NCBI GenBank assembly: GCA_947626215.1
Contig: CANQRJ010000093.1
Coordinates: 1-5,390, forward strand
DNA length: 5,390 bases
Source: an uncultured Bacilli bacterium
Lineage (GTDB): Bacteria > Bacillota_I > Bacilli_A > RF39 > UBA660
Direction: 5' to 3'
Under the pieces are notes generated by a model. It saw only the letters and a program-made list of their open reading frames with translations. It made no database searches and was not told the origin of the DNA. Below are positions 5,313 to 5,390 of this stretch, one piece after another (position 1 is the stretch's first letter; every line of letters starts with the position of its first letter). Position numbers and translations under genes: made by a program.

Positions 5313-5390
5313 TTATAAATCAAAAATTTAAAATAACAAAAGAAGAACAAAAATGTGCAAATTAAAATAGAAATTTACTTTACACTTTGT

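Noticed and set aside
5313..5390. Possible terminator or new gene after copA
   Set aside because: The 78 bases show no GC-containing hairpin with a T run and no credible reading frame. TTTACA at 5379-5384 could be a -35 box, but the rest is cut off by the window end.
1..5390. Mollicutes-type code with TGA read as Trp
   Set aside because: The Trp codons checked in rplT and copA are TGG, and no gene has an in-frame TGA, so the standard bacterial code is adequate.
1..5390. CRISPR arrays, tRNA or rRNA genes, insertion sequences, phage or defence genes
   Set aside because: I saw no spaced repeats, cloverleaf, transposase or integrase motifs. The strand is filled by six recognisable genes.

Overview
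The window is AT-rich bacterial chromosome. It carries the translation operon infC-rpmI-rplT, then a glycerol dehydrogenase gene, then a copper chaperone and copper-exporting ATPase pair, all on the + strand. Low GC, strong Shine-Dalgarno sites, consensus housekeeping promoters, intrinsic terminators and an L20-type leader ahead of infC point to a low-GC Firmicutes or Mollicutes-related lineage. An uncultured Bacilli or RF39-like gut bacterium would fit, but that placement is inference. All six genes end in TAA. The tryptophan codons I checked in rplT and copA are all TGG, and no gene contains an in-frame TGA, so nothing suggests reassignment of TGA to Trp.

Layout: 1-93 holds no gene. A consensus promoter (94-122) drives a leader of about 150 nt (about 129-280). 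This leader can fold either into a long-range helix or into a terminator-like hairpin, the architecture expected of an L20-responsive attenuator. infC most plausibly starts at an AUA codon at 281, not at the TTG at 218. rpmI and rplT follow 20 and 18 bases apart, and an intrinsic terminator closes the operon at 1580-1606. The L20 protein is about 60 residues longer than usual. The extra part is a charged linker plus a Rho_N/SAP-like helical domain.

The gldA-like gene (1685-2800) has its own extended -10 promoter. That promoter sits inside a 13-bp inverted repeat and a 10-bp direct repeat, and a cre-like palindrome lies just upstream. The protein keeps the family's NAD-binding and zinc-binding residues but ends in a cysteine cluster. 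A terminator overlaps its last codons. A separate near-consensus promoter then drives copZ (68 aa) and copA (740 aa), which are joined stop-to-start. CopZ would hand Cu(I) to CopA, which pumps it out of the cytoplasm. No copper-responsive regulator (CsoR, CopY) is encoded here.

Most of the window is ordinary housekeeping and metal-resistance content. The points worth a second look are the L20 extension, the leader and AUA start of infC, the nested repeats at the gldA promoter, and the cysteine tail of the dehydrogenase.
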